DNA of 64,000 nt from Hyphomicrobiales bacterium. GTDB lineage: Bacteria > Pseudomonadota > Alphaproteobacteria > Rhizobiales > Rhizobiaceae. Made by a program: the position numbers and the translations under genes. The notes beneath the pieces are model-generated. The model saw nothing but the letters and a program-made list of their open reading frames with translations. It did not search any database and was not told the origin of the DNA. The first letter of the stretch is position 1. Each line of letters begins with the position of its first letter. The stretch is from contig UCIA01000002.1 of assembly GCA_900472295.1 (NCBI GenBank), positions 744,001 to 808,000 on the forward strand. Direction: 5' to 3'. Below are positions 16,848 to 25,458 of this stretch, one piece after another.

Positions 16848-18247
16848 ACCGCCCTCTGCAGCCCCTTGAACAGGAACGTCCGCCCAGAACGATAATCATA
16901 GTCCGGATTTTCCCAGGCGATCATCTTGCCGGGGTTGAGCAGGCCTTGCGGATCGGTCTCGCGCTTGAAGGCGAGCTGGATTTCGTCGGTCTGCTTCATG
17001 CCTCCCTCTTCCAGCGTGTAGCGGTGCGGGTTGAAGATCGGGCAGCCATGCTCCTCATGCAGCCGGATGATTTCGTTGAGCCGCGCCTCGGTGGTGAACT
17101 TGACCAGTGGCAGGCCGAAGCAGGTGATGTTGCCGTCGAGCCGCACGAATTCGAGATGCGAAAAAACCTCGCCCGGAAACATCGCGTCCATCTTCTCGAC
17201 CAGCGCCAGCTGGTTGGGAAAGGGATAAAGCGATTGCAGATAGGTGATCGAGGGATCGACGCGCAGCGCCCTGAGCGTCGTGTGGTTCCACGCCAGCTCG
17301 AAGCCCGGCGGCAGGCCCTTCTTGTCCTCATCCGATGCCGTGGCCGCATTGAAGATGACTTCGCCGCCGGCGCGACGAGTAAAGGCGAGGAAGGCGTCGA
17401 GCCCATGCCGCGCCACCATCACCACACAGATGCTTTGCCCTTCCCGAAAAAACTTCTGGTGTCGCTTGAAATAGAGTTGCGGCACCGGGGCGGCGATCGG
17501 CGTGATCAGCTTGGTCAGGATGCCGTCCTGGCAGGCCAGCGCATTGCCGTAGCGAGCCGCCGGCATGAAAGCGTCGAAGCCGACGATGACATCGATCCAT
17601 TCATAGGCCGCCGTCAGCGGCATCTCTACTTCGGTGATGATGCCATTGGTGCCATAGGCATGCGTGACCTTGTGCAGGTCCTCGCCGGTGAGTTCGAGCG
17701 CCTTCGGCGCGGCTTCCATGGTGACGACGCGCAGGCGCAGCACATTGCCGAAATCGCGCAATCCGCCGAAATTGATCGAGCCGACACCGCCGGAGCCGCC
17801 GGCAATGAAGCCGCCGATCGAGGCGGTGTTGTAGGTCGACGGCGACAGCCGCAGTTCCTGCCCGGAATGTGCCCGCGTCGCTCTGTCGATGTCGGCCAGG
17901 ATAGCGCCCGGTCCGGTCACGACGCGGCCCGGCGCTATTGCCTTGATCTCGTTCATCTCGGCGAGGTTGAGCACCACCCCGCCCGACAGCGGCATCGCCT
18001 GGCCGTAGTTGCCGGTACCGCTGCCGCGCGGCGTCACCGGAATACCGTGCTGGTGGCAGGCGGCGAGCACGCGGATCAATTCCGCCTCGTTTTTCGGCGT
18101 CACGATCAGGTCGCCGGTGACATGATCGAGCTGCTGCTTCAGCACCGGGCTGTACCAGTAGAAGTCGCGGCTCTTCTGCTGGACGATGGCCGGATTGTCG
18201 TCGAGTTTTATCCCGTCGAGATCGCGTTTGAGCGCCGAAACATCCAT
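16844..18247 (-). CDS. FAD-binding oxidoreductase (GlcD/VAO type)
   Basis: A 467-aa flavoprotein of the vanillyl-alcohol-oxidase/GlcD group. The PP-loop FAD domain contains VTPRGSGTGNYGQAMPLSGG and GGFIAGGSGGVGSINFGG, and the C-terminal domain ends with LLNPGKMI, typical of FAD-linked oxidases. Members oxidise hydroxy acids or alcohols in the cytoplasm. It is within the ABC-importer operon; its start and the stop of the amidohydrolase share one base (18247). It probably acts on the imported compound after hydrolysis. Confidence 0.87.
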   Translation of the reverse strand: MDVSALKRDLDGIKLDDNPAIVQQKSRDFYWYSPVLKQQLDHVTGDLIVTPKNEAELIRVLAACHQHGIPVTPRGSGTGNYGQAMPLSGGVVLNLAEMNEIKAIAPGRVVTGPGAILADIDRATRAHSGQELRLSPSTYNTASIGGFIAGGSGGVGSINFGGLRDFGNVLRLRVVTMEAAPKALELTGEDLHKVTHAYGTNGIITEVEMPLTAAYEWIDVIVGFDAFMPAARYGNALACQDGILTKLITPIAAPVPQLYFKRHQKFFREGQSICVVMVARHGLDAFLAFTRRAGGEVIFNAATASDEDKKGLPPGFELAWNHTTLRALRVDPSITYLQSLYPFPNQLALVEKMDAMFPGEVFSHLEFVRLDGNITCFGLPLVKFTTEARLNEIIRLHEEHGCPIFNPHRYTLEEGGMKQTDEIQLAFKRETDPQGLLNPGKMIAWENPDYDYRSGRTFLFKGLQRAV

Positions 18248-19563
18248 CAGTCCACCATCAGTTCGTCGAGCTCGGCATAGTCGGGCAATTGCCGGTCGAT
18301 CGCCTTGCCGTCGCGCACGACGATGCGATCCGATTCGGGCCGCGACAGCAATTCCGTCCAGCTCCGCCCCTTGAAGAGAATGAAGTCGGCGCTGCCACCG
18401 GCGGCGAGCGTGCCGACGCCGTCGAGCCGCATCACCTTGGCCGGCGTCGATGCGACGGTCTGCGGCCAGTCGCCGACAGGGTGGTCGAAATGCAGGATGC
18501 GGGTCGCCATGCGGTAGACTTCCAGCATGTCGAGATCGCCATAGGCATAGAACGGGTCGCGCGTGTTGTCGGAGGCGACAGCGACGGGAATGCCCCTCGC
18601 CTTCATCTCATGCAGCAGTGTCACCCCGCGCCAGCGGGGCGTCGTCTGGTCGGCGCGCCGGTCCTGCAGATAAAGATTGCACATTGGCAGCGAGACCACA
18701 GCAAGCCCGGCCTTCGCCACCTTGTCGAGTGTATCGAGCACATCGAGGTCCGGCTGGCGCGCCAGCGAGCAGCAATGTCCGACCAGAATGTTGCCCTCGA
18801 AACCGTTCCAGAGGGCAGCCTCGGCGATCTTCTTCAGCGAGATCGCGGCGATATCGTCGGTCTCGTCGGCGTGGAAATCGAGATCGAGCCCGTGCTTGAT
18901 CGCCTCGGCGAACACCTTGTCGAGAAGCTCCTCGAGGTCTGGCACCATATAGGTGACGACGCCAAGCACGCCCTTGGCCGCGGCGACGCGCTTGGCCAGC
19001 CTCTCGAACCATCTCTTGTCGCGCACGCCTTCGATGCCGAGCAAGCAGGCCGCCTGCAACTCGATGCGCCCGCGCCATGTCTCCCGCATCGCCTCGAACA
19101 CCGGCCAGGAGATTTCCTCCTGCGGCGGCACGCTGTCGAGATGCGTGCGCAAGGCTTTGGTGCCGTGCGCATAGGCCGAGCGCAACGAGAAATCCATGCG
19201 CCGCGCCACATCTTCAGCGCTCCAGCGCGCGGCGCGGTCGGCGCCGGTGGCGTTCAGCGCGCCCATGAAGCTGCCGTCGGGATTGGGTTTGCGCGGCCAG
19301 ATATGCCCCTTGTCGATATGAGTGTGGCAATCGACGAAACACGGCAGCACGATGCGGCCGGCGAGGTCGATGGCATCGGCCGGCGCTTTTGTTTTCTTAT
19401 GCGCCGTGATGGCGGAGAGCTTGCCGTCGGCGATCGTGATGTCCGCCAGCGCGAAACCGTCAGTATCGAAGCTACCGGCAAAGCCCGGCGTCAGCGACCG
19501 GTGAACGCGAACGTTGGCGAGGACATAGGAACCGTCCTGCGGAATGCTTTTGGCTGACGTCAC
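18247..19563 (-). CDS. Amidohydrolase, cytosine-deaminase (CodA) type
   Basis: A 438-aa metal-dependent amidohydrolase. Metal and active-site motifs follow the CodA pattern: DCHTHIDKGH near residue 88, DFHADETDD, LVGHCCSLA, and ASDNTRDPFYAYGDLDM. CodA-like enzymes deaminate cytosine, creatinine-like or other cyclic amidine substrates. The start is a GTG 3 bp after the permease stop, with GAGCGG upstream. With the NMT1/THI5-type importer beside it, a pyrimidine-like or other heterocyclic nitrogen compound is the plausible substrate. This is an inference. Confidence 0.85.
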   Translation of the reverse strand: MTSAKSIPQDGSYVLANVRVHRSLTPGFAGSFDTDGFALADITIADGKLSAITAHKKTKAPADAIDLAGRIVLPCFVDCHTHIDKGHIWPRKPNPDGSFMGALNATGADRAARWSAEDVARRMDFSLRSAYAHGTKALRTHLDSVPPQEEISWPVFEAMRETWRGRIELQAACLLGIEGVRDKRWFERLAKRVAAAKGVLGVVTYMVPDLEELLDKVFAEAIKHGLDLDFHADETDDIAAISLKKIAEAALWNGFEGNILVGHCCSLARQPDLDVLDTLDKVAKAGLAVVSLPMCNLYLQDRRADQTTPRWRGVTLLHEMKARGIPVAVASDNTRDPFYAYGDLDMLEVYRMATRILHFDHPVGDWPQTVASTPAKVMRLDGVGTLAAGGSADFILFKGRSWTELLSRPESDRIVVRDGKAIDRQLPDYAELDELMVD

Positions 19564-19565
19564 CC

Positions 19566-20417
19566 TTACCGCTCCTGCTTCAGCGCGCTTTCGTGCCAGC
19601 GGCGCAGGATGAGATGCGACACCAGCGACAGCACCAGGAAGATCAATATGCCCGTCAGCGAAATCAGGATCAGCGCCGCGAACAGCCTTGGTGCATTGAG
19701 CCGGTAGCCGGCCTCGATGATGCGCGATGCCAGTCCCGACGACTGACCCTGCGCGCCGGCGACGAACTCGGCCACCACGGCGCCGATCAGCGACAGGCCG
19801 CCGGCGATTTTCAGGCCGCCGAGGAAATACGGCATTGCCGCCGGCAGCCTGAGATAGCGCAATTGCTGCCAGCGTGTGGCGCCGTTGAGCTTGAACATGT
19901 CGCGCAGATTACGGTCGACCGAATTGAGGCCGAGCGTGGTGTTGGACAGGATCGGAAAAAAGGCGACGATCCAGGCGCAGAGCAGCAGCTTCACCGTCTG
20001 GTTGTTCACATAGATGTTGATCAGCGGGAAGATCGCCACGATCGGCGTCACCTGCAGCACGATGGCGAAGGGGAAGAACGACATCTCCACCCATTTCGAT
20101 TGCGCAAACAGCACCGCCAGCCCGACGCCGCCGACAACGGCGAGCAACAGGCTGAGGAAGGTGATCCGGAGCGTTACCAGCAGCGAGGAGAACAGCAGGC
20201 CGGCATCGTCATAGAGCGTCTGCAGCACCACGCCCGGCCGCGGCAGGATGTATTTCGGGATCTCGTTCCAGACGCAGACGCGGTCCCATAGCCAGATCGC
20301 CAGGATCATGATCGCCAGCGGCAGAACCCACCGGCCGATCCGCTCCAGCCGCTCCTGGCGCACGCGGCCCGCTTCCTCAGGATCGAGGGTCAGCACGGGT
20401 TGATCAATGGCCGTCAT
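19566..20417 (-). CDS. ABC transporter permease (NitT/TauT/ThiX type)
   Basis: A 283-aa inner-membrane permease with about six TM segments and the EAA-like loop near RDMFKLNGATRWQQLRYLRLP. I take the ATG at 20417 (MTAIDQPVL) as the start; the upstream open frame lies inside the ATPase gene. It overlaps the ATPase stop by 14 bp. It forms the channel of the importer encoded with the ATPase and binding protein upstream. Confidence 0.88.
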   Translation of the reverse strand: MTAIDQPVLTLDPEEAGRVRQERLERIGRWVLPLAIMILAIWLWDRVCVWNEIPKYILPRPGVVLQTLYDDAGLLFSSLLVTLRITFLSLLLAVVGGVGLAVLFAQSKWVEMSFFPFAIVLQVTPIVAIFPLINIYVNNQTVKLLLCAWIVAFFPILSNTTLGLNSVDRNLRDMFKLNGATRWQQLRYLRLPAAMPYFLGGLKIAGGLSLIGAVVAEFVAGAQGQSSGLASRIIEAGYRLNAPRLFAALILISLTGILIFLVLSLVSHLILRRWHESALKQER

Positions 20418-21228
20418 GATGTGGTCCGGCTGATGTGTTGATGGCGTTGACCAGAATGTCCGAGGCCTGGCGGCAGAGCGCGGCATAGTCGGGCGAGGTG
20501 CGGAACACCTCGTCGCGCGGATAGGCGGCGTCGATTGCCAACTCGGCATGGACGCGGCCCGGCCGCGCCGCCATGACGACGACGCGATTGGACAGGAACA
20601 CGCTTTCAAAGACGCTGTGGGTGACGAAAACGACGGTAAAGCGCTCGTCCTGCCACAGCTCCAGCAGGTCGTTGTTGAGCTTGAAACGGGTGATCTCGTC
20701 GAGTGCGGCAAACGGCTCGTCCATCAACAGGATGCGCGGCTTGGTGACCATGGCGCGCGCGATCGAGACGCGCATTTTCATGCCGCCGGAAAGCTCGCGC
20801 GGCACGGCATTCTCGAAACCGGTGAGGTGCACCCGCGCCAGCATCTCGGTCACCGCCGGCGCCGCCTTGGCTCGCGACACACCTTTCAGCCGCAGCGGCA
20901 GCCAGACATTGTCGAAGACATTGGCCCAGGGCAGCAGTGTCGGCTCCTGGAAGACAAAGCCGATGTTCGAGCGGTCGATCGCGCCGCGCCAGTCGAGCAC
21001 GCCCGAGGTCGGTGTCGACAGGCCGGCGATCAGACGCAAAGCTGTCGACTTGCCGCAGCCCGAGGGCCCGAGCAGGCTGAGAAAATCGCCTTCGCGGATT
21101 GTCAGGTCGACATCGCTCAGCGCCGTGACGCCGTTGGAAAACACTTTGCCGACATGGCGCAACGCCAAGAGCACCGGGCCTTGACCCGACGCTGTGACAG
21201 GCGCCTGCGCCATCTTTTCCAGTCTCAC
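20404..21228 (-). CDS. ABC transporter ATP-binding protein (NitT/TauT type)
   Basis: A 274-aa nucleotide-binding subunit with Walker A (GPSGCGKST), signature LSGGMKMRVSIARAM and Walker B (RILLMDEPFAALDE), followed by the switch His in VTHSVFES. It energises import by the adjacent permease. A GTG at 21228 has AAGAAG upstream at good spacing; the ATG at 21213 is the alternative. It lies 2 bp after the binding-protein gene. Confidence 0.9.
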   Translation of the reverse strand: MRLEKMAQAPVTASGQGPVLLALRHVGKVFSNGVTALSDVDLTIREGDFLSLLGPSGCGKSTALRLIAGLSTPTSGVLDWRGAIDRSNIGFVFQEPTLLPWANVFDNVWLPLRLKGVSRAKAAPAVTEMLARVHLTGFENAVPRELSGGMKMRVSIARAMVTKPRILLMDEPFAALDEITRFKLNNDLLELWQDERFTVVFVTHSVFESVFLSNRVVVMAARPGRVHAELAIDAAYPRDEVFRTSPDYAALCRQASDILVNAINTSAGPHHDGH

Positions 21229-21230
21229 GA

Positions 21231-22235
21231 TTACTTCTTCAGCTCGATCCCGACGCCCTTGTTGATGAAGGCCAGCGTATACGCCTTCTTGATGTCGATG
21301 CCGGGCTGCGCGACCTTTGCCTTGACCATCTTGTCGTAGAAACTCTGGATGCGCGCGTCGGTCATGGCGCCGATGCCGAGCTTTTCGGAATCGCCGGAAT
21401 CGACCACGCCGAATTTCTTCAGCTGTTCGATCGAGAAGGCGATCTGCTCATCCGTCATGTCAGGATTGTCCTTCTTGATCATGTCGTTGGCGGCCTTGTT
21501 GTCGCCGTAGAGGTAGTGGTACCAGCCCTTGGCCGATCCTTCGACGAAGCACTGGACGACCTCCGGCCGCTTGTCGATCGTGTCCTGCATCACCTCGACC
21601 GTCGTCGCATAGGTTTCCCAGCCATAGTCGGCGAGCAGGAACTGGTTGGGCACGAAGCCGCCCTCCTTCTGAACCGCAAACGGCTCTGAGGTGACATAGC
21701 CCTGCTGGATCGACTTCTTGTTGGCAATGAAGGGGGCCGGATTGAATGTGTAGGGCACGCGCTTGGCGGCATCGAAGCCGAGTTCGGTAACCATCCACTG
21801 GAAGAAGGTCTGCGCGCCCTCGTCGCCCAGAATGTACTGGTCAGCGGTCTTCAGATCCTCCCATTTGTCCAGCCCCTGTCCCGGCTGGGACATGATGACC
21901 TGCGGGTCCTTCTGGAAATCGGCGGCGACGACGCGCATCGGGATGCCTTGCTGCACGGCGTCGAAGGCCGACAGCAAATTGCCGCCCATGTAGAAATCGA
22001 GCTTGCCGGCCAGCAGCAGAGGCCGGCCGCTGACCTGCGGGCCGCCCTGCATAATCGTCACGTCAAGGCCGCACGCCGCATAGGTGCCGTCTGCAACGGC
22101 CTGGTAGTAGCCGCCGTGCTCGGCCTGGGCGAGCCAGTTGGTGCCGAAGGTGACCTTTTCGTTCGCCGCCGCGCTCAGCGTGCTGGCTCCAAGCAACACG
22201 AGCGCGCCAGCCAAAATCTTCTGTTTTCCGTACAT
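21231..22235 (-). CDS. ABC transporter substrate-binding protein (NMT1/THI5-like)
   Basis: A 334-aa periplasmic binding protein. The ATG at 22235 follows AGAGGGTGG and begins a clear signal peptide (KILAGALVLLGASTLSAAA). The mature protein begins KVTFGTNWLAQAEHGGYYQA, the pattern of NMT1/THI5 family proteins that bind pyrimidine, riboflavin-like or aromatic amine ligands. It is the first gene of the minus-strand operon running to 15676. The ligand is not known; the CodA-like hydrolase downstream argues for a heterocyclic compound. Confidence 0.88.
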   Translation of the reverse strand: MYGKQKILAGALVLLGASTLSAAANEKVTFGTNWLAQAEHGGYYQAVADGTYAACGLDVTIMQGGPQVSGRPLLLAGKLDFYMGGNLLSAFDAVQQGIPMRVVAADFQKDPQVIMSQPGQGLDKWEDLKTADQYILGDEGAQTFFQWMVTELGFDAAKRVPYTFNPAPFIANKKSIQQGYVTSEPFAVQKEGGFVPNQFLLADYGWETYATTVEVMQDTIDKRPEVVQCFVEGSAKGWYHYLYGDNKAANDMIKKDNPDMTDEQIAFSIEQLKKFGVVDSGDSEKLGIGAMTDARIQSFYDKMVKAKVAQPGIDIKKAYTLAFINKGVGIELKK

Positions 22236-22488
22236 CAACACCACCCTCTGTTGGCTCCGGAGCTTCCCGCGCCGGGCTCGACACCATTGGTCCAAGAAGC
22301 AAGACACATGCCACCGCCCGGACCGCCGGCTTTTAGCGGCGGTGATTGCCAGGACCGGACGGGTCATGCTGTGCGGAAGGCATCGTGCCTATTTTTTGGA
22401 CGCCTGTCCATAATCGCCCCGGCAACATGCACCGCATCTTGAGGGACTTGCTTTCCGGCTCTAGGCTGGTCGCAAACCGGAGATTGTC

Positions 22489-22872
22489 ATGTTCAAATTT
22501 CTCGCCCCGAAGTCGATCAAGCCGCCTTTCGCCCGCTACAGCCACGGCGTCGAGGTCCCTCCAGGCAAGCGGCTGGTGCTGTGCTCGGGCCAGGTCGCCA
22601 TCACGGCGGATGACCAGATCCCCGAGGACGCCGGCGCGCAGGCCGAACTGTGCTTTCAAAACATAGCGGCGGTTCTGGCTGAAGCCGGGCTCGGTCTTGC
22701 CGACATCGTGCGCATCAACGCCTATGTCACCGACCGCGCGCACCTGCGCCCCTATATGGACGTCCGCGACCGTCTGTTTGCCAGCCCGGCGCCGGCCTCG
22801 ACGCTGATGATCGTGTCAGGCTTCGCGCGGCCCGAATTCAAGGTCGAGGTCGAGGCGATTGCAGCTGGGTGA
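22489..22872 (+). CDS. RidA family protein
   Basis: A 127-aa member of the YjgF/RidA family, which deaminates reactive enamine/imine intermediates formed by PLP enzymes and amine oxidases. It has GVEVPPGKRLVLCSGQVA, the helix ENIAAVLAEAGLG-like segment, and RINAYVTD. The usual catalytic Arg is not clearly at the canonical RPA position (here GFARPEFKVEVEA), so it may be a RidA subfamily outside the archetype. It is divergent from the ABC operon and upstream of a creatininase-like gene. Confidence 0.88.
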   Translation: MFKFLAPKSIKPPFARYSHGVEVPPGKRLVLCSGQVAITADDQIPEDAGAQAELCFQNIAAVLAEAGLGLADIVRINAYVTDRAHLRPYMDVRDRLFASPAPASTLMIVSGFARPEFKVEVEAIAAG

Positions 22873-22931
22873 GGAGTGCCGGTGAAACCCTACGAATCGG
22901 CACAGTGATAGTCTAAGGTCACGCGAAGTTT

Positions 22932-23060
22932 GCGCCGCCCCTCATCCGCCTGCCGGCACCTTCTCCCCGTATAGAGACGGGGAGAAGGGTCTAGCTCAAG
23001 CGCTGGCGATCCCCCTCTCCCCGTTCTTCACGGGGAGAGGGTAAGGGTGAGGGGCGGCGC
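22932..23060. repeat. Palindromic mosaic intergenic repeat
   Basis: Perfect 13-bp outer inverted repeats GCGCCGCCCCTCA (22932-22944) and its complement (23048-23060) enclose two hairpins. Hairpin 1 (22959-22988) has 12-bp arms CCTTCTCCCCGT/ACGGGGAGAAGG. Hairpin 2 has 12-bp arms CCCTCTCCCCGT (23013-23024) and complement (23030-23041) with a 5-nt TCTTC loop. Such nested palindromes are typical of dispersed rhizobial intergenic repeats. It separates ridA-like and creatininase-like genes. Confidence 0.85.
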
Positions 23061-23092
23061 CAACGCCAAACCAGTTCCACCGAGGCCTAGAA

Positions 23093-23896
23093 ATGAGCGA
23101 AACAAACAGACGCGTATGGTGGGGCGATTACCGGACCACCGAATACGCAGCGATCGATCCGGAGGCGACGATCGCCGTATTGCCGGTAGCGGCGATCGAG
23201 CAGCACGGCCCGCATCTGCCTGTATCGACCGACACCTCGATCATGAACGGCATGCTTGAGACGGTGATCGCCCGCCTGCCCGCCGATCTCGACATCCGCA
23301 TCCTGCCGGTCCAGGCGGTCGGCAAGTCGAACGAGCATCTGCATGCGCCCGGGACGCTGACCTTGCCGGCGACGACCCTGGTCGATGCCTGGACCGAGCT
23401 CGGCCTGTCCGTTGCCCGCGCCGGCGTGAGAAAACTGATCGTCGTCAACTCGCATGGCGGCAATGAAGAGATCATGGGCATCGTCACCCGCGAGCTGCGC
23501 GTCCATAAAAAGATGCTGGCAGTGAAAACCAGCTGGCAACGCTTCGGCCGCCCGGCCGGCATGTACACCGAGCTGGAGAACCGCCACGGCATCCATGGCG
23601 GCGATGTCGAGACCTCGCTGATGCTGCACTTCCGCCCGGACCTCGTCGACATGGGAAAGGCCGACAATTTCGTCTCCAAAGTCGCCCGCGCCGAGACCGA
23701 ATTTGCGCTGCTGCGTCACACCGGCACGCACGCCTTCGCCTGGATTGCCAGCGACCTTAACCCGAACGGCGTCGTCGGCGACGCCTCGATCGCAACGGCC
23801 GAAAAAGGCCGGTTGACGGCAGAGCATCAGGCCGACGGTTTCATCACCCTGCTCAGGGATGTGCGCAAGGCGAAGCTTGCCGACTGGCTGGCCTGA
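23093..23896 (+). CDS. Creatininase-family amidohydrolase
   Basis: A 267-aa protein of the creatininase/MftE/FAPy-deformylase superfamily. Metal-ligand motifs are AIEQHGPHLPVSTDT, NSHGGNEEI and HGGDVETSLML. Members hydrolyse cyclic amides, formamides or peptides in the cytoplasm. Length fits the family. With RidA and the amidohydrolase operon nearby, an amine or heterocycle catabolic role is likely. The true substrate (creatinine or other) cannot be told from sequence. Confidence 0.87.
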   Translation: MSETNRRVWWGDYRTTEYAAIDPEATIAVLPVAAIEQHGPHLPVSTDTSIMNGMLETVIARLPADLDIRILPVQAVGKSNEHLHAPGTLTLPATTLVDAWTELGLSVARAGVRKLIVVNSHGGNEEIMGIVTRELRVHKKMLAVKTSWQRFGRPAGMYTELENRHGIHGGDVETSLMLHFRPDLVDMGKADNFVSKVARAETEFALLRHTGTHAFAWIASDLNPNGVVGDASIATAEKGRLTAEHQADGFITLLRDVRKAKLADWLA

Positions 23897-24406
23897 TCAG
23901 GCGTCAATCGTCAGCACGAACGGTGTGCCCTCAAAGGCATCGGCGCCGCGCCCGATTGCCTCTATAGCCGAAATCATCCTCCCATCGCGCCCCAGCAACG
24001 CATCGGCAACGGCGATCAGCCGTGGATTGGGCGTCGCCGAAGGCGAAAGCTTCCGCAATGTCTGCGCCAATTCCGCCTCGTCGCGCTTTGGCGCCAGTGC
24101 GGCGGCAATGATGTAGGCCGAGGCGGTCGAGCGGCTGATGCCGGCATAGCAATGTACGACCATCGGCTTGGCGCGGTCCCATTTGCTGGCGAAGCCGAGC
24201 AGGTTGCGCACATGCTCTTCGCCCGGCATGGTCATGCCATCCTGCGCCGCCGCAATGTCGTGCATGACCAGATGCAGGTGGTTTTCCCTCGATATCGAGG
24301 CCGGCCGCCTCACCTCAGTGCCGGCTGCAAGCAGCGACAGCACGCGCTGGGCGCCGCTCCTGGCTACCGTGTCCTCCAGTTTTGCCAGCGAACAGACGTG
24401 GATCAT
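23897..24406 (-). CDS. Protein tyrosine/dual-specificity phosphatase-like protein
   Basis: A 169-aa protein with the cysteine-phosphatase signature VHCYAGISRSTASAY (HCX5R). The start at 24406 overlaps the cobC stop by 4 bp in ATGA; upstream in-frame sequence is inside cobC. The fold matches small cytoplasmic PTPs. It is attached to the cobalamin genes as a translationally coupled partner of cobC. A role in nucleotide-loop assembly has not been shown, so its function is open. It is convergent with and abuts the creatininase gene. Confidence 0.8.
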   Translation of the reverse strand: MIHVCSLAKLEDTVARSGAQRVLSLLAAGTEVRRPASISRENHLHLVMHDIAAAQDGMTMPGEEHVRNLLGFASKWDRAKPMVVHCYAGISRSTASAYIIAAALAPKRDEAELAQTLRKLSPSATPNPRLIAVADALLGRDGRMISAIEAIGRGADAFEGTPFVLTIDA

Positions 24407-25458
24407 TGCGCGATCTCCTTCGGCCCATCGTCGCGCCGTGCGGCCCAGTCGGCAAGCGCCGATTCGAGCCGCTGCCATTCCTCCTGACTTCCAGGCAGCC
24501 CGGCCCGCAGAACCTGGGGCCGCTCGTCAAAATGCCGAAGCAGGATGCCGCGTTCGCCAAGCGCTGAAAACAGCCCCCGCGCATCGGCCAGCCGGAGATA
24601 GCGAAACAGCGTCGTGCCGCCGGCAACGGCAACGCCGAAGCGCGCAAACAGCGCATCGAGCCGCGCAGCCTCTTCGGTCAACCGGCGCCGCATGTGAGCC
24701 TGCCAAGCCCCGTCAGCGAGCGCGCGTATGCCATATTCCAGGGCCGGGCCGGCCACCGCCCAAGGTCCGAATTGCGTCTCCAGCCGCTCGACCGTCGGTG
24801 TGTCGGCAAGTGCAAAACCGAGCCGCAACCCAGCCAGACCAAAAAACTTGCCGAAGGAGCGCAGCACGACGATCCCACCCTGCCCGACATCGCCGGCCAG
24901 GCTCTCCGCGCGCGGGCCGACATCCATGAAAGCTTCGTCGACGACCAGCAGCCCGCCCTTGGCCCGCAGTTCCCCGGCCAGCCGCAGCAGCCTTTCACGC
25001 GGCACGACCCGCCCGTCCGGATTGTTGGGATTGACGACGATGGCAAGGTCGGCGGCGCCAAGCGCCTCGACATTATCGACCTCGGCCACCGCATGGCCGG
25101 CAATCGCGGCGGCTCTGGCGTGCTCGGCATAGGTCGGTCCCAGCACCAGCGCCCGGCCGGGGCTCACCAGCGAGGCGACGCGCGGCAGCAGGATCTGCGT
25201 GCCGGGGGCAACGGCCACATTCTCGGCTGAAGGCGCGCCATAGGCATCGACCGCTATCCTGGCAAGCTCATGCAGGCGCGCGGCTTCAGGCAATCGCGAC
25301 AGGGCGGTGGCGGGCAGCTCGAAAAGCGGGTAGGAGTGCGGATTGATACCTGTCGAGAGATCGACAAAAGGCTGTGGCGCGTGAGGGAAGAGCGCGCTCG
25401 CCCGGCCAAGGGATCCACCGTGATCCACCGCAGCAACCGCTCCATCAGAAAGCTTCAT
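24403..25458 (-). CDS. cobC: Threonine-phosphate decarboxylase-like aminotransferase CobC
   Basis: A 351-aa PLP enzyme of the CobC/CobD(Salmonella) type, supplying the aminopropanol (phosphate) arm of cobalamin. HGGSLGRA near the N-terminus, VDLSTGINPHSYP, VNPNNPDGRV, and the PLP lysine segment LRSFGKFFGLAGLRLGFAL are diagnostic. I use the ATG at 25458 (MKLSDGAVAAVDHGG), whose codon overlaps the cobD start on the other strand in CATG. A longer in-frame start at 25500 would run into cobD. Confidence 0.9.
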   Translation of the reverse strand: MKLSDGAVAAVDHGGSLGRASALFPHAPQPFVDLSTGINPHSYPLFELPATALSRLPEAARLHELARIAVDAYGAPSAENVAVAPGTQILLPRVASLVSPGRALVLGPTYAEHARAAAIAGHAVAEVDNVEALGAADLAIVVNPNNPDGRVVPRERLLRLAGELRAKGGLLVVDEAFMDVGPRAESLAGDVGQGGIVVLRSFGKFFGLAGLRLGFALADTPTVERLETQFGPWAVAGPALEYGIRALADGAWQAHMRRRLTEEAARLDALFARFGVAVAGGTTLFRYLRLADARGLFSALGERGILLRHFDERPQVLRAGLPGSQEEWQRLESALADWAARRDDGPKEIAQ

